NCBI GenBank assembly: GCA_902806595.1
Contig: CADCXC010000013.1
Span: forward strand, 124,001 to 188,000
Direction of reading: 5' to 3'
Source of the DNA: Pyrenopolyporus hunteri
Lineage: Eukaryota; Ascomycota; Sordariomycetes; Xylariales; Hypoxylaceae
Length of the DNA: 64,000 nucleotides
Positions 1-11,435 of this stretch are shown in pieces. The first letter of the stretch is position 1, and the number at the start of each line of letters is the position of its first letter. Made by a program: the position numbers and the translations under genes. Below the pieces are notes generated by a model. That model was given only the letters and a program-made list of their open reading frames with translations, searched no databases and was not told the DNA's origin.

Positions 1-678
1 GAGTATAGGAGGCGTGTCGACTTTTCGGAAGTCGAATAATTGCTCATCCTGAGTGATGTGATATCGCACTTCTGTAGCTAGCTTCTTGGCTAGTAAGCTG
101 TTTTTCTCATACCGGATGAGCGGCTTCTTCTTGAGCGATAGCAAGATCGCTATCAGCCCATCGGTTGTCCGCTGCAGGGCGTCGGGGTTCCACAAATCCG
201 GGTTGCCGCTCCATATCCTCTGCTGCGGTAAAGTAAGGTTGAGGGAAAAGAGATCCGGGTTGATGACGATGTAATCGGCAAAGTGCTCCTGCACTTGCTT
301 GACGACCTCGTGATCATCTGCTTCAGCTAGCCTTTCCAGCGACGACTTCTTGACGACATTGCTAAAATACAGGTAATATTCGCCATACTTGGGATCCCGT
401 AGCTCATCGATAAGAAATTGGATAGAATCCGGAGATGGTCGGACGAAGCACAGACATCTGAGATGACGCATCTTCTCGCGGTTCTGGTTGTCCAGTCGGT
501 CGGTGAGATAGACCTCGTGGTTGAGCAAAGATGACTGTGTAATGGCGGTAGAGACAATTGGGACGGTGTCTTTATCTAGGAGGAGTATCTTCATCTTTGC
601 GGAGGGGGTTCCCGAAGCGCTGTCTCCGGCCGAGACCATCTTGGAGATGTAGCCGGAGACGGCCTGGACGACGTCCAT
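1..678 (-). CDS. VPS45: VPS45, Sec1/Munc18 family vesicle-fusion protein (N-terminal 226 codons, cut by window edge)
   Basis: Reading down from the ATG at 678-676 the frame stays open to base 1, giving 226 residues without an intron. The start MDVVQAVSGYISKMV, then KMKILLLDKDT, and the later blocks LTDRLDNQNREKMRHL and RPSPDSIQFLIDELRDPKYG are typical of the Vps45 branch of Sec1/Munc18 (SM) proteins (domain 1 and the beginning of domain 2a). In the family, Vps45 binds the syntaxin-type SNARE Tlg2 and supports fusion of Golgi-derived vesicles with endosomes. The C-terminal roughly 60% lies outside the window. It is transcribed away from MMM1, sharing a 606-bp divergent intergenic region. Identity is clear; the gene's integrity beyond base 1 cannot be judged. 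Confidence 0.93.
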   Translation of the reverse strand, partial: MDVVQAVSGYISKMVSAGDSASGTPSAKMKILLLDKDTVPIVSTAITQSSLLNHEVYLTDRLDNQNREKMRHLRCLCFVRPSPDSIQFLIDELRDPKYGEYYLYFSNVVKKSSLERLAEADDHEVVKQVQEHFADYIVINPDLFSLNLTLPQQRIWSGNPDLWNPDALQRTTDGLIAILLSLKKKPLIRYEKNSLLAKKLATEVRYHITQDEQLFDFRKVDTPPIL

Positions 679-1284
679 CTTAGTTGACGCAGTAAGATGA
701 TGGACGATGTAGACAGTAGTCCCCGAAGCCGGATTTATAGCAAATGCGATTTCATATGGGGATCTGCCTAATGTTACTTATTATATAGTAACCAGACCAA
801 GTAGTAGTTGTATAATGTCTGGCTGTCGCTCATAAATTGTGAGTAGTCAGTGGTTAATTGAGAGTTGTAATTGGTAAGTTGTAAGTGCTAAGTCGCAAGT
901 TGCGAGCTGTATTCATTGGATGAGCGAGGAAGGTAGGCTCGAGCTGGCGATTGAAACTGGCCTGGACGATGGATCGTCACCGGGACAGGGGTCTAGAAGC
1001 TGAATGACGTTGAAGTACCCGATACACATCTCGCTTCATATCTGTAATAGTAAATACGTGTACCGGGTACCACGGTCGATAAGATAATGAATGCATAAGG
1101 CCTAAGCTTTAATGCAGGAAGCAGCACCTAGCAGCTTCTGAAAGATGTTGAAAAGTTCAAAGCTTCCACCTTCCTCCCACTTTAAATCTGGTGGCAATTG
1201 CTTCCTTTTTCTTTCTTTTTTTTCCTGGAGACGATTCAAATCTAAGTCCGCCTGGAGTTCGACAGCGGAAAGCCATAAGCCAAA
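679..1284. promoter_or_regulatory. Divergent VPS45/MMM1 intergenic region
   Basis: This 606-bp stretch separates the two divergent start codons, so both promoters and 5' UTRs must lie here. No ORF is credible. About 835-915 holds a degenerate run of GTAAGT/TTGTAAG-like words. A pyrimidine-rich stretch (about 1199-1226) sits upstream of the MMM1 start. No specific factor site was identified. Confidence 0.6.
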
Positions 1285-2699
1285 ATGGCTACGGCTGCGG
1301 ACATGTGTCCGATGAAGCCCGAACCGACGTAAGTTCTATTTAACCTCTTCGTATTTTGTACTTACTCGACGATGGTACGATCCACAGCTAACTTACCGCC
1401 TGGGGCAACGACAACAACAGTTTATCCTTCACACAAGGTCTCATCGTCGGCCAGGTCTCCGTAGTGCTCCTCGTGGCCGCATTTATAAAATTCTTCATAT
1501 TCGGCGATGCTCCGTCACCCGAAGTAACGGCTACTATCCGAGCCGCCGAACGTCGGTCCAACACCCTCGCCCACCGACAATCCATCCTCACCCTACGATC
1601 AACGACGCCTACCACGGCGATAAGGCCGTCCCAGCAGCCGACCCTGAATAAGAAGAAGTCGAGCATACTGCGGAGTCCGCCTACGCTTACGATCGGGTCC
1701 ATACTCGACAAGACGTACTACAACGTCGACAGCCACCAGCCCGAATCGCTGGATTGGTTCAACGTGCTGATAGCGCAGACGATAGCGCAGTTCCGTAGCG
1801 ACGCCCAGCAGGATGACGCCATCCTGACGTCCCTGACCAAGGCCCTCAACGGCTCCTCGCGGCCGGACTTCCTCGACGAGATCAAGGTCACCGAGCTAAC
1901 CCTAGGCGAGGACTTCCCCATCTTCAGCAACTGCCGCATCATTCCCGTCGACGAGGACGGCCTAAGCCTGAACACGGGACCCGGCGGGGAGAAGCGCTTC
2001 GACGCAAACAGCTCGCGGGCCAAGCGCGAAGGGTCCCGGCTGCAGGCCCGCATGGACGTCGACCTCAGCGACATGATCACGCTGGCGCTCGAGACCAAGA
2101 TCCTGCTCAACTACCCGAAGCGGCTGACGGCTGTGCTTCCCGTTGCTCTGGCCGTCAGCGTGGTGCGGTTCAGCGGCACTCTAAGCATCTCGTTCATCCC
2201 GTCAAACCCGTCGCAGTCGACGCCGACCATGATGACTTTCAGCTTCCTCGACGACTACCGGCTGGACTTCTCGGTGCGCAGCCTCGTCGGCAGCCGGTCC
2301 CGATTACAGGATGTGCCCAAGATCGCGCAGCTCGTCGAGGCCCGCCTGCACCGCTGGTTCGACGAGCGCGCCGTCGAGCCCCGCTTTCAGGAGATCGCCC
2401 TGCCCAGCTTTTGGCCGCGCAAGAAGAACACCCGCGGCGGCGACGACATCCTAGACGCCGCCTCCAGCGCGTCGTCTGGCAGTATGGGTAAGGGCAAGGG
2501 CCGCGAGGTCGCCAAGGAACTTAAGGAGGAGGCCCTCAAGGAGTTCCAGGCCGAGGCGGCGGCCGGCCAGAGGCGCGAGTTGAGCCCGCCCGAGAGTCTA
2601 AGATATAGACGGGTGAAGAGCCGGGGAGACGGATCCAGTGTGGGGGAGTACAGCATGCCGGGAAGTTTACCAGGGATGAGCATCGACCTGTCGACTTGA
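1285..2699 (+). CDS. MMM1: MMM1, ERMES complex SMP-domain subunit
   Basis: Coding exons are 1285-1328 and 1421-2699 (440 aa). The 92-nt intron has donor GTAAGT, branch GCTAAC at 1387-1392 and acceptor ACAACAG; splicing in phase 2 joins a short lumenal N-terminus (MATAADMCPMKPEPT) to LSFTQGLIVGQ. A single membrane span (about residues 20-42, ending FIKFFIFG) is followed by a cytosolic linker and an SMP lipid-transfer domain starting near SLDWFNVLIAQTIAQFR. The length and N-terminal pattern match fungal Mmm1, the ER-anchored subunit of the ER-mitochondria encounter structure that moves phospholipids between the two membranes. An internal ATG at 1464 would lose the start of the span, so the spliced upstream start is preferred. 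The tail is basic, Ser/Gly-rich and low complexity. Confidence 0.93.
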
Positions 2700-3393
2700 G
2701 TTTGGCTGGTCTTTTTTAATTGCCGTGGTTCTTCTGAGATCGACGACATACGCACTTATCACATACACTTATGAACTAGCTCGAGTGAGCATCGAACTCC
2801 TCTCTTCTGATGACACTAGAGCCGTGGGCCGTAGGCATTCGCCCTGTATTATAGGCCCTGAAATCAGGGGCTTGTGTGGGGAAGGGGAGACGAAACATTA
2901 ACCAATATCCCGCTGTTAACGGACTATTGACGAATTACGGTCGTATAACTCCTGTCGTTCGGCAGGGCTGTCACCAAGTGCTGGGCAAAACATCCCCTGC
3001 GTGGCCGCCAGGAGGACGAGTTAAGAAGAACACGCCAGTTGCCGAATTTAATGAAGTCGGGAAGCATTTTGTAGGATTTGTTCATGTACAGAATGTAGAG
3101 AGAACGGGATCGATCCCACCACGACAGCTAGCAGCGTCTTGTACGACCACTGTTTGAAATTATCGAAGACGTAGCTGATACGTACTGTACCTATGTAATA
3201 ATAGGTTAGACGAGCAATAGACGGGCAATCGCCAAATAAGATGAAATGTCACAGTTTACGGCAGAGAAAGGGAAAAGATTTGGATCCAAGGCGATTTAGT
3301 GGATTGTGATCATATCCAAAATGTTGTTACTCAAGTCATGAGTTCATTATCAATTACTCAAAGTAGCCTAACAGTCGTTATCTCAATCAATCA
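2700..3393. other. Convergent intergenic spacer, MMM1/RCE1 3' sides
   Basis: This 694-bp spacer separates the convergent 3' ends. A 93-codon open frame at 2876-3157 has no recognisable similarity, no splice context and poor codon texture, so it is treated as noise. Both 3' UTRs presumably lie here. Confidence 0.5.
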
Positions 3394-4788
3394 TCATATC
3401 TTAACGGCGACCAAAGCATTAGAACTCTCCGTCAGGGAGCCAAGGTTTCTGTACCATCCGACGGCGCCCGCGACCAGAAGCACATAGTAAGCTACGGTCC
3501 AAAGTACGGACGGCCGAGAGGATTCCCCTTCCGGGCCGGCAGGGTCGACGCGGCCCCAGAAACGCGGAAGACCCATGCAATTACAAAAGGCGTGGACTAC
3601 GAAGACGGCTAGCAAGCTGCCGGAGCGCAGAAACAAAAACGTGGCGTAGGCGCCGAACAGCGTCGTATAGCCGAGCTGTACGACAGAGCGCACCAGGACC
3701 AGGGACGCGGCTACGTGCGGATGGGAGAGGCGGAACTCGTAGTAGTGGTGCAGATGCGCGAGCCCGAAGACCAGCGGCGAGAGAAAGACGGTAGTCGTCA
3801 CGGAGGTCTGCGCCGCGAGCATGAGCGGCACGGAGGCCGAGCGGAACAGCATCTCTTCCGTGAATGGGCCCTGGAAAGCTGTTAGGACTTGTTCGACTGA
3901 CTTGCTTGCTTGCGTGCCTTGCAGCTTTTGATGTGGATATAAATGGTGGTAAGAGGAAACAAGATCAGAGATGCACAGAGTGCTATTGTATTTGTCCTCA
4001 TCTGACAGGTCTTGAGTCTGCTCAGAAACACGGACCAATTTTTCTCATCATGTAAATGTATTTGAAGATAGGTTTGAGATGTTTGAGATGCTCGAGACGG
4101 CGATTTCAAATAGAATAGGACGCGAGTAGTAGAAGAAAACTCACTGCTACGATATTACGCCACGTCGTCCACCCGCTAAAGAGGTCCGACAGAGGCTGAA
4201 GCGTTAGCCAGGCACGCCATCCTTCGTCCACGACGAGGCGCTCGAACAACGGCCCGGCGAAGAGGATAGCGGTAAGCAAGAGGCACTTGGCGGTCTCCGC
4301 GAGGCCGAGAGGCCAGTAACCCAACCCGTGCAAGGCTTCGGCTGCCGTAGCCTGGCCCTGAGACGTTAGGATGACGAAGGTGATGGCAGAGCAGATGACG
4401 CAGGTTAGGGAGACAGAAGCTATCCGCGCGCGGATCACAGACGGGGCGTCCCGCGACAGGGTACGGGATGGCCTGGTTGTGGGCGACAAGTAGAATGGCA
4501 CCACATAGATGAGCGTATAGACCACCTAGTTACCGGTTAACGATCTGGAGGATGTTTGCTTTTGCCTCTCTACGAGGCCCTAACTCCCAAAGTGGGGAGG
4601 TGCTGCGTTTATCGGCGTGTATGTTGGTATTATGGGGACTTACCAGGAGGAAGACGGCGGTTTTGGTACTGATTGGTGGTGGTTTGGCTGCCGCGGCTAA
4701 GTTAGAATCGTAAGTGGGATGAGATGAGCGGTAACTTACGTTCGTCTTTGGTGAAGTAGCGGGATATGAAACCCGGTAACGAAGGCAT
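3394..4788 (-). CDS. RCE1: CAAX prenyl protease 2 (Rce1-type, ER membrane)
   Basis: Four exons on the minus strand: 4788-4740, 4696-4644, 4525-4145 and 3870-3394, giving 319 aa. Phases are consistent and all introns are GT-AG (43, 118 and 274 nt). Conserved family blocks are in order: TRPSRTLSRDAPSVIRAR, then the catalytic glutamate pair in GPFTEEMLFRSA (E166/E167), FGLAHLHH (H200) and HAFCNCMGLPRFWG. These are the Glu/His/Asn residues of the CPBP/Abi glutamate protease family. Hydrophobic segments throughout fit a polytopic ER protein. Rce1 removes the -AAX tripeptide from farnesylated or geranylgeranylated proteins such as Ras and Rho after prenylation. The third intron is the longest and contains only noise ORFs. 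Confidence is high for identity and slightly lower for the first small exon. Confidence 0.9.
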
Positions 4789-5727
4789 TTTCGTTAATGA
4801 GGTGGATCTGTTGATTTTGTTTCTGTTTAGAGTGACGTCTTGCGAGTCAAGGCGGCTAAGAAGGACTCAAGAGGTGAGCAGCATGAATAGTGCCAAAATT
4901 GGTAATAAGCTGAAGAGAGCTACTCGGTGACCATTCCCGTTTGGTTTTTGTTTCTTTCTTTTGGGGCTACAAAGACAGAGCTGCCAAAGACGGGCTTTAA
5001 GGCATAAAATGAGCTCCCCGGAAATACGCAAGGATGAATGAATCGTCGGGACGACAAGAATGAAATTATCATGCTCGATCGGATTATGCCTTAAGATGGT
5101 GGGTGAACAGGTTTGGCCGTGGGGGAATTGACTTTACCTCGCCCCCCCTGACCCGGTCAATGTTTCTGGGCTCTGACTGGTGAAAATTTACAGCCAGCTC
5201 CGAGTAATGTAGGTATGTTTAAGAGCAACCAAACCTCGATCGAATGACAAGTGTGGCTCGCTCGCTCGCTGTGCTCAAGCCTGTTGCAGAAATGGAAACC
5301 AAGATTTGGTAGATGATCGTTTTACCTCATGTCATATGAGAGGGCCTAGGACCTGGGCACGCCGGCGCTTGAACCCACACACAGCAGGCGTCTCGTCGGC
5401 CTACGAGATTTCAGCGTAAGCGCGAGCGGCTCGAGGGCCGTTTGGGCTTGGGGTTTCACAGCTTCAGGGGCAAGACAGACGCCGTATCAAGGCTGGTTGC
5501 ATCTGACTGTTCAATGGACGAGAGGGAAGGGGAAAAGCTCCTTATGTAGAGAATATACTGCACGTTGAACACGCGCATATGTGCGTGTTTGAGCCTCGAA
5601 AGAAAAAAAAATGGAAGACGAATTGATAAAAATTCATAGCTTGTGTACTAGATAGCCCCGTGTAGAAGGTAGCCAGGAGGCCCCTGGTCGGTTGGCCCCG
5701 TTAAATAACGCTGGTCGGCAAGGGTAT

Positions 5728-5773
5728 ATAGGTACCTGAGCCCATCCGGTAGGTACCTAGGTACCTAGGTACT
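5728..5773. repeat. TAGGTACC palindromic short repeat
   Basis: Several overlapping copies of the self-complementary word GGTACC linked by TA/TAG occur within about 45 bp (5731-5736, 5752-5757, 5760-5765). Similar words recur in other intergenic regions here (12360-12375, 18895-18965, 24232-24248). Confidence 0.6.
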
Positions 5774-6348
5774 ATACTATACAGAACCGACAGATATCAT
5801 GGCAATAGCACTAAAAAAGCATGGTTTGGGGGATCCTCAGTGGGGACAATGTTGAACACAATGCCGAACGCCCTAGCACAAAGACCCGACGAAATTTCGG
5901 GTTATGAACTGCGACTTGCGAATTGAGTTGCGAATTAAATGTCACATTGCTATCTCTTTCGCTATGGAATCGCATAAACTTCTAGAAGAGCTGATGGCTG
6001 AGTGAGAGATTCGATGCGACTGTCCCTATTAGGCGACGAATGGACTATTAAAGGGAAAACGCGAAATGCACGCGTCTATTAATTGCACCGTCGTGCTGCG
6101 ACTTGGTAGGTAGTCCAATTCAACTATCTACATGTATGTATTCCGCGCGTGAGGTACTTTTTAGTGGAAGAGACACAAGTATCCCAGGTATGATGGAATG
6201 TGATGAAGGACCTGGAGCTAATCAAATTCGGCAAGGTGGCTCCACTGCTAAGCCTCGTTCCGCTTTCTCGTCGATGCTTCTATTCCCTTTCTGGTCTTAG
6301 ACTCGCCTGATTTCCTCAAGTATACGATGCTACATAGTGCAGTACGTA

Positions 6349-6635
6349 CCCGGCAGAAGGGCGTCAAAATAACTGGCGCACTCCGTAACAATAAATACTA
6401 AAAAACTTAAAATAATAAAATTTATATCTGTTTAAACAATAGATAAAAAATCAAAAACTAATTATTATAACATATCTATAATTTATATAATAGTTTATAA
6501 AATTTTTGAAATTTTAAAACAAAATAATAATATAGTTTTTCGAGATTAAAGATAAAGTATTAAAGTACGGTTTGATATTAATGGAATTAAAGCGTTTTGG
6601 TAGTGCGCCACTTTTTTTGACGTCCTTCTGCCCGG
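6349..6635. mobile_element. Short non-autonomous TIR element (MITE-like), AT-rich core
   Basis: The ends are imperfect inverted repeats of about 38 bp. The left end reads GGCAGAAGGGCGTCAAAA then TGGCGCACT. The reverse complement of the right end reads GGGCAGAAGGACGTCAAAA then GTGGCGCACT. The element is flanked on both sides by TA (6347-6348 and 6636-6637), as expected for Tc1/mariner-type TA duplication. The interior (about 6390-6560) is over 80% A+T and has no coding frame, so the copy is non-autonomous. Its AT-richness suggests RIP-like decay. The parent transposase is not in the window and the superfamily call rests only on the TA flanks. Confidence 0.75.
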
Positions 6636-8467
6636 TACCTCGGAGCTTTCGGTTGGATCCCTGATCTCTAGCTTGCTTTTCAGGGATCCCATCCCCGGAC
6701 CAGATCTCGCCCAATTACACCTTGCTATGGGTCTTCATCTTATTAGCCAAACTTCTCTTCACCGATTTTTCTGCCCTTGGAAACGAAGTTCATTGACCTG
6801 ACAGGTTTCGTCTTTTGTCTTCGGTGTCTCTGTCGAGACGGCGTGGCCACGATCAAGGCCAGACGTGCAAGAAAGAAAAGGGGACAAAGAAAAAGCTCCG
6901 TCTGGACAGAGAGAACGAATAGCGGCGTCTTCTGAGACGATGCTAGAACCATTGGTGACGAATGGCTCGTCAACTATGCAGTATAACCGTACGTACTAGC
7001 AGACGACCGCTCGTAAACCCCCGGTTTCGTGGCTGCAGCCGTCAGGACTGCAACTCTGGTAGGCTTCCCGACCGCTTCCGCCCACAATTCTTTCGAGACC
7101 TCATTTCAACATTTCACCTGCCTACCTATGTAACTGCGTAGTACGTCCAGAACATGCATACGTAACTGCAGGCGGATGGATCCCAACTCCGCTGTTGGCA
7201 GTCCGGCTTGAAATCGTACTGGACAGCAAAGAGACCAGGCGCAGAGCACAGTGGGACCGCTTTGCAAATCGCTATCGTCTTCCTGGCGTCCTGCTAGTTC
7301 GGGTCAAGTCGATCACTCTCCTCTCTGCATACGTACGTGCGGTACTGTCCTCTTCCTCTCTCTATCGCTCTCTATCATCGTGAGGATGGAAGTTGAGTAC
7401 CTTGCGCGGTGAGATGCCAAGGGGGTTACCATGTGCGAACGTCGAGGACTCCTTGTCATTTTGTCAGCCTTCTTCTGTGCTAGGCTCGTTTTGGTGTATT
7501 AGACGAACTCCGTGAAGCTATCTCCCCTGGTTTCCTTTCTAGCGTTCTCCCTTCGGTCTCCCATGCCCACATAGCTATTCGATGGAACCCTGACGCTCCT
7601 TTTCGGCTGCGTCGCATAGCTTGCCAATACTGTATGCAGCCGCCATTCGAATGGCTGACTCCAGCTGCTGTCCAATCGATCTTGGATTCTGGATTCCGGG
7701 GGTGTAGACGCTTTCAAAAAATAATACCCTCCCTTCTTCTCCTGTCCTCCAGACAGCTTCGCTGCCTTTTCTCTACCTTTCCCGATCTCGTCTCCTCCCC
7801 CCCTCTCTCCCCGCGGACGTTGTGAATGTGGTTCCTGCTGTGTGGTAAAGGAATTATCTTTCTGGCCTCTCTTTGAACGACCTTTGTCCACCACCCCCAC
7901 ACTCCTTTTCTATTATTATTCCAAAGATCTGTCTATGTATGCGACCACTCGACCATACATACACCATCTCCTTGTCAGGAATCTTTGTCAAATGACCTAA
8001 TGATATAATACTTTCCGCCCGGAACTTCACGTCGCTCTCTTTAGTCTCTTTGACTTATCCACTTTTGGTCTTTTTTATTATTCTTCTCCATCACGAATTA
8101 CTTTAGTATAATAATATTGTGCGCTGCACCACTCATCATCCGTGACCAACTATATACGCTCTCTATACCGAATCGCTCGGACATAAACTGGACATATATA
8201 CCACACTTACACACTCGCTATCAACTCGCTAACATATCACGCTCGCTAATACGCTACGTAACGCCTACTCGAAACGAAGCTTCACGCCGAGAAAGAAGAA
8301 GTACTACGTCGCCAACGACCCATTTTTCGCAAGACAGGTATTACCGCTCAGCTCACGTGTGTGAAACCGTTATGGCCTATGTCGAAACTCTATACTAGTT
8401 GCGGACATAATAAATTTGATTTCGTGCGATCGTCTCCCGAATCACCGGGCCCAGCCCGCAGCAGAGG

Positions 8468-11435
8468 ATGTCATCTTCGACCTCATCTTCGTCGTTGTCG
8501 TCTTCTTCCCAATTGCAGAGACTGCCTTTACGCGAGAGATCAGACTCGGAAAAGAACAAGTTGCAGATCCGCGTCGTCCCTTACTCTCCTCCAAGAGCGC
8601 GGGACGATGAAGAGGGCAACAGATCTCAGGTGGCGGAATCGCAAGCCGGGGAAGGGGACGACGACGACGACGACAACAACAATAACGACGACGACGCTCG
8701 GAGCCCGACGACTAATGATGATTCAGCAAACGTCACCACGCCAAGGACACCGAAAGCCACGATGTACCAGAGGGAGGGCTATGGCTCCGACTTGTCACCT
8801 TCGCCTTCGTTTTCGACGCCCGCTTCACCGTTGGCGGGGATCAAGGATAGAGACGTTTCAGGATCGAAACTCGCTTCCAGCCCCGGTGGTGCTGGACAAA
8901 CGGCCCCACAAACCCCTGTCATTAACAGGCCCTCATATGGAAGCAATATTAGACGTATTAATCCCCAGCCGCAGCCATCACCATCGCGCCACGATGACGG
9001 GCCGTCCTCACCGACGTGGAAGGGATCTCTGTCCAGGCGAGAGAATTACATCAACGTCCACTCCGATAAGACTTTTTCGATAGTGCTCAAGTCGACGTCG
9101 CGCCCCCGCCAATCCGACAGGTCGGGATCTGCTACCAAGACGCCCTCGCTCTCGTATACGTCAACTACGAGCTTGCATGAAGAGAGCTCATTTGACGCAT
9201 CCACCGAAGATCGTCTCGGCTCCCCGTTGAGCTCCGTGCCCGAGCGCAGCGTCTCCCCTTACTCGTCAGGTACCCCTTCTACAGCCACGCCGATTCCTGA
9301 CGAACAAATCGAGCCATCTCCCTGGAATTATCGTATGGTCGGTGGCCTACGTAAAGTTATAGAAACTCCCGACGTCAAAGGTAAAGGCAAAGCAAAGGAG
9401 GAGCTCTCCGAGTCGCCTCTACCCCCGTTACCGGTAACGGTTGTTACCCCGCCAGAACCCTCCTCACCCACCTCTCCGCTCACGACGAAGCCGTCGTTCA
9501 ATTCCGAGCATACCGGTTCGACTATCGAAGAGACCGCCAATTACAAAATCATAGGCCGTAGCTCTCCACCGCTTCCAGACCCGGAAAGCGTCGAAGACTC
9601 GCCCTCGTCGAGCACCTCAAACTTCAAACTCTCAAGTTCCCAGGCCCCCAACTGGAAGACTCCCAATTGGCAGCCTCTCGGACAATCGTCTCCCGCCCAG
9701 ACCATCGCCTCGTCCGCCGTCCCGGGATTCGCGGATACCCCAGGAAGCAGGAACTACGTCGTCTACGGCGAGAGCTCTCCTCTATCGTCGTCGGCTACCC
9801 CCTTTCGAGGGCACCGTTACCACTCTTCTGACGACAGCTCCCTACAACGAATTAGGGAGAAGTACTCGCAGGAAAGCCTCGTCGTACCCCCGCTCCGACC
9901 GCACAAGAGAGCATCGTCTGAGAGCCTCGGCTACTACAGGCACCACTCGCGGGAGAACCTTCGAAGCCGAGCAAATTCGTTCTCATCCCTCTCAAGCATA
10001 GTCAGCCAAGACAACGCTTCCCTCTTCGGCGGCTCCACCCCGAACGTCGTTCTCCTACGGCACACGCCCTCCACCTCGTCCATCCCGCGATCCACGTGGG
10101 CAGGACCGTCAGGTGCCGCGCAGCAACCACAGGCACGGATGGATACGCACCAATGGAGCTCGCAGCTCTCTACCGTGATGTCCGAGTACGAGGGTAGCAA
10201 CCCCAGTTCTCGTATCGGCTCCGCCGGCTCGCTGCCGGAGCGAGTTAGCAGCGCCTTCGGGAGCAGAGGCAGCGGGCACATGCGAAGCATATCGTCGTCG
10301 CTAGCCCTGGACAATATAGATATCGTACGATCACACTCGAGGTCACACTCAAGGTCACATTCGAGGTCGAACTCCCAGAGCGATTCGCTAGATCGCCTCG
10401 CGGCCGTTTATATGAGAGGGGGGCGAGAACCGCCTGCCCCATCCCCTCGAATGATTCGGGATCACGACGAACACGGCGACGGATTGGCTGATCTCCAGGA
10501 ACTTCAGCACAGATCTTCGCGGACCCGCCTCGGATTTTCCAGGCAGCCGTCGGATAGGAGTCTCCGGTCCACGAGCTCGCGAGCCGGAAGCCTCGTAGCC
10601 GCTTCCCTCCCCTCCTGGGCAAGGTAAGATAATCTCAATATGAGTCTCTCGAGGGAAGTACTTCCGACGCTAACAATTATTCCTAGGCTTTACTACGGAA
10701 GCGGAGAGAGACGATGGTATACGCCGCCCTCGATCAGATCATTCTCCGATGCTAGCGACAGCCGTCCGGGGAGTCCCTGGATCGGCGGTGGATCGCCGCC
10801 CCACGACCAATTCTCCCCGCCCATCTATAACCCCCGTCGCCGACCGAAGGAGGTGGACACCCGGAGTCAAGGACCGGAAGAACAAATGGAGATCGCGCCA
10901 GTTTCCGACTCAGGCGACGTCCGTCAAGCACCCAGGAAAAAGACTTCGAGTCTCTGGTCTCCCCATCTCCGTATGGACACGCGGGCTAGCAACTTCAGCA
11001 TGTGGAATACGCCGTCCGTGACCTGGTCCGCCGACAGCGGCGTGTTCGGGAAGCGCAATATCCAGGTAGTGCTTTTTGTTGTGGGGTTTCTATTTCCCTT
11101 CGGTAAGTTTGAGTTTGCCATCGAGTGCGGTTGTCTTTTTATGCGGATGCCTTACTAACTTGAATTCACTAGCTTGGATGATCGCCGCATTCTTACCGCT
11201 CCCCCCTAAGCCGACGCTCGCCATGGACGAGCGAGACCGAAGCACGACAGAGTTCCAGGATCCGGAACGCGGAGAGGGCCCACGCCGCAAAGTCGTGCTA
11301 CGCGACGACGCGCGATACCAAAGCGCGCGGTGGTGGAGAAACATAAACCGCTTCATGTCGATCGTCGGACTTCTGATCCTCGGTGCGGTGGCCGCTCTCG
11401 TGGTAGTGGGCGTTCGACAAAGATGGGGTCGATAA
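8468..11435 (+). CDS. Large serine-rich protein with C-terminal membrane anchor, function unknown
   Basis: Exons 8468-10623, 10687-11102 and 11173-11435 encode 944 aa; the 63- and 70-nt introns have GTAAGA/GTAAGT donors and TAG acceptors, and the phases fit. The first 800 residues are low complexity: Ser/Pro/Thr-rich with an Asp/Asn run near residues 63-75, many S-P and R-x-x-S sites (potential kinase or 14-3-3 sites), and an (SHSR)n array near residue 620. The C-terminus is different in kind. A hydrophobic segment contains FPFAWMIAAFLPLPP (about 846-870), a basic stretch includes ARWWRNINRFMS, and a second span (about 915-937) is followed by a very short tail. This suggests a long disordered cytosolic domain tethered to a membrane. 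I recall similar conserved hypothetical 'serine-rich' proteins in related fungi but no function. An extra upstream exon is possible. Confidence 0.82.

Larger units (their letters stand above)
4789..8467. other. Long gene-free region (3.7 kb) between divergent RCE1 and the serine-rich gene
   Basis: No ORF here has a credible start, splice context or family match. The stretch holds a 287-bp inverted-repeat element (6349-6635), a TAGGTACC-type repeat near 5728-5773, and a long pyrimidine-rich zone from about 7480 to 8120 that gives antisense charged ORFs (for example 7499-7900) and looks like leader/promoter DNA of the downstream gene. Regulatory sequence for both divergent genes must be present but no defined site was recognised. 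Confidence 0.5.

Noticed and set aside
2876..3157. 93-codon plus-strand frame after MMM1
   Set aside because: The product looked superficially protein-like, so rRNA and protein similarity were considered, but I recognised neither, and it lies in a convergent 3' spacer without splice or start context.
7499..7900. 133-codon minus-strand frame upstream of the serine-rich gene
   Set aside because: It is antisense to a pyrimidine-rich leader, which automatically yields Lys/Arg/Glu/Gly-rich frames; no conserved features.
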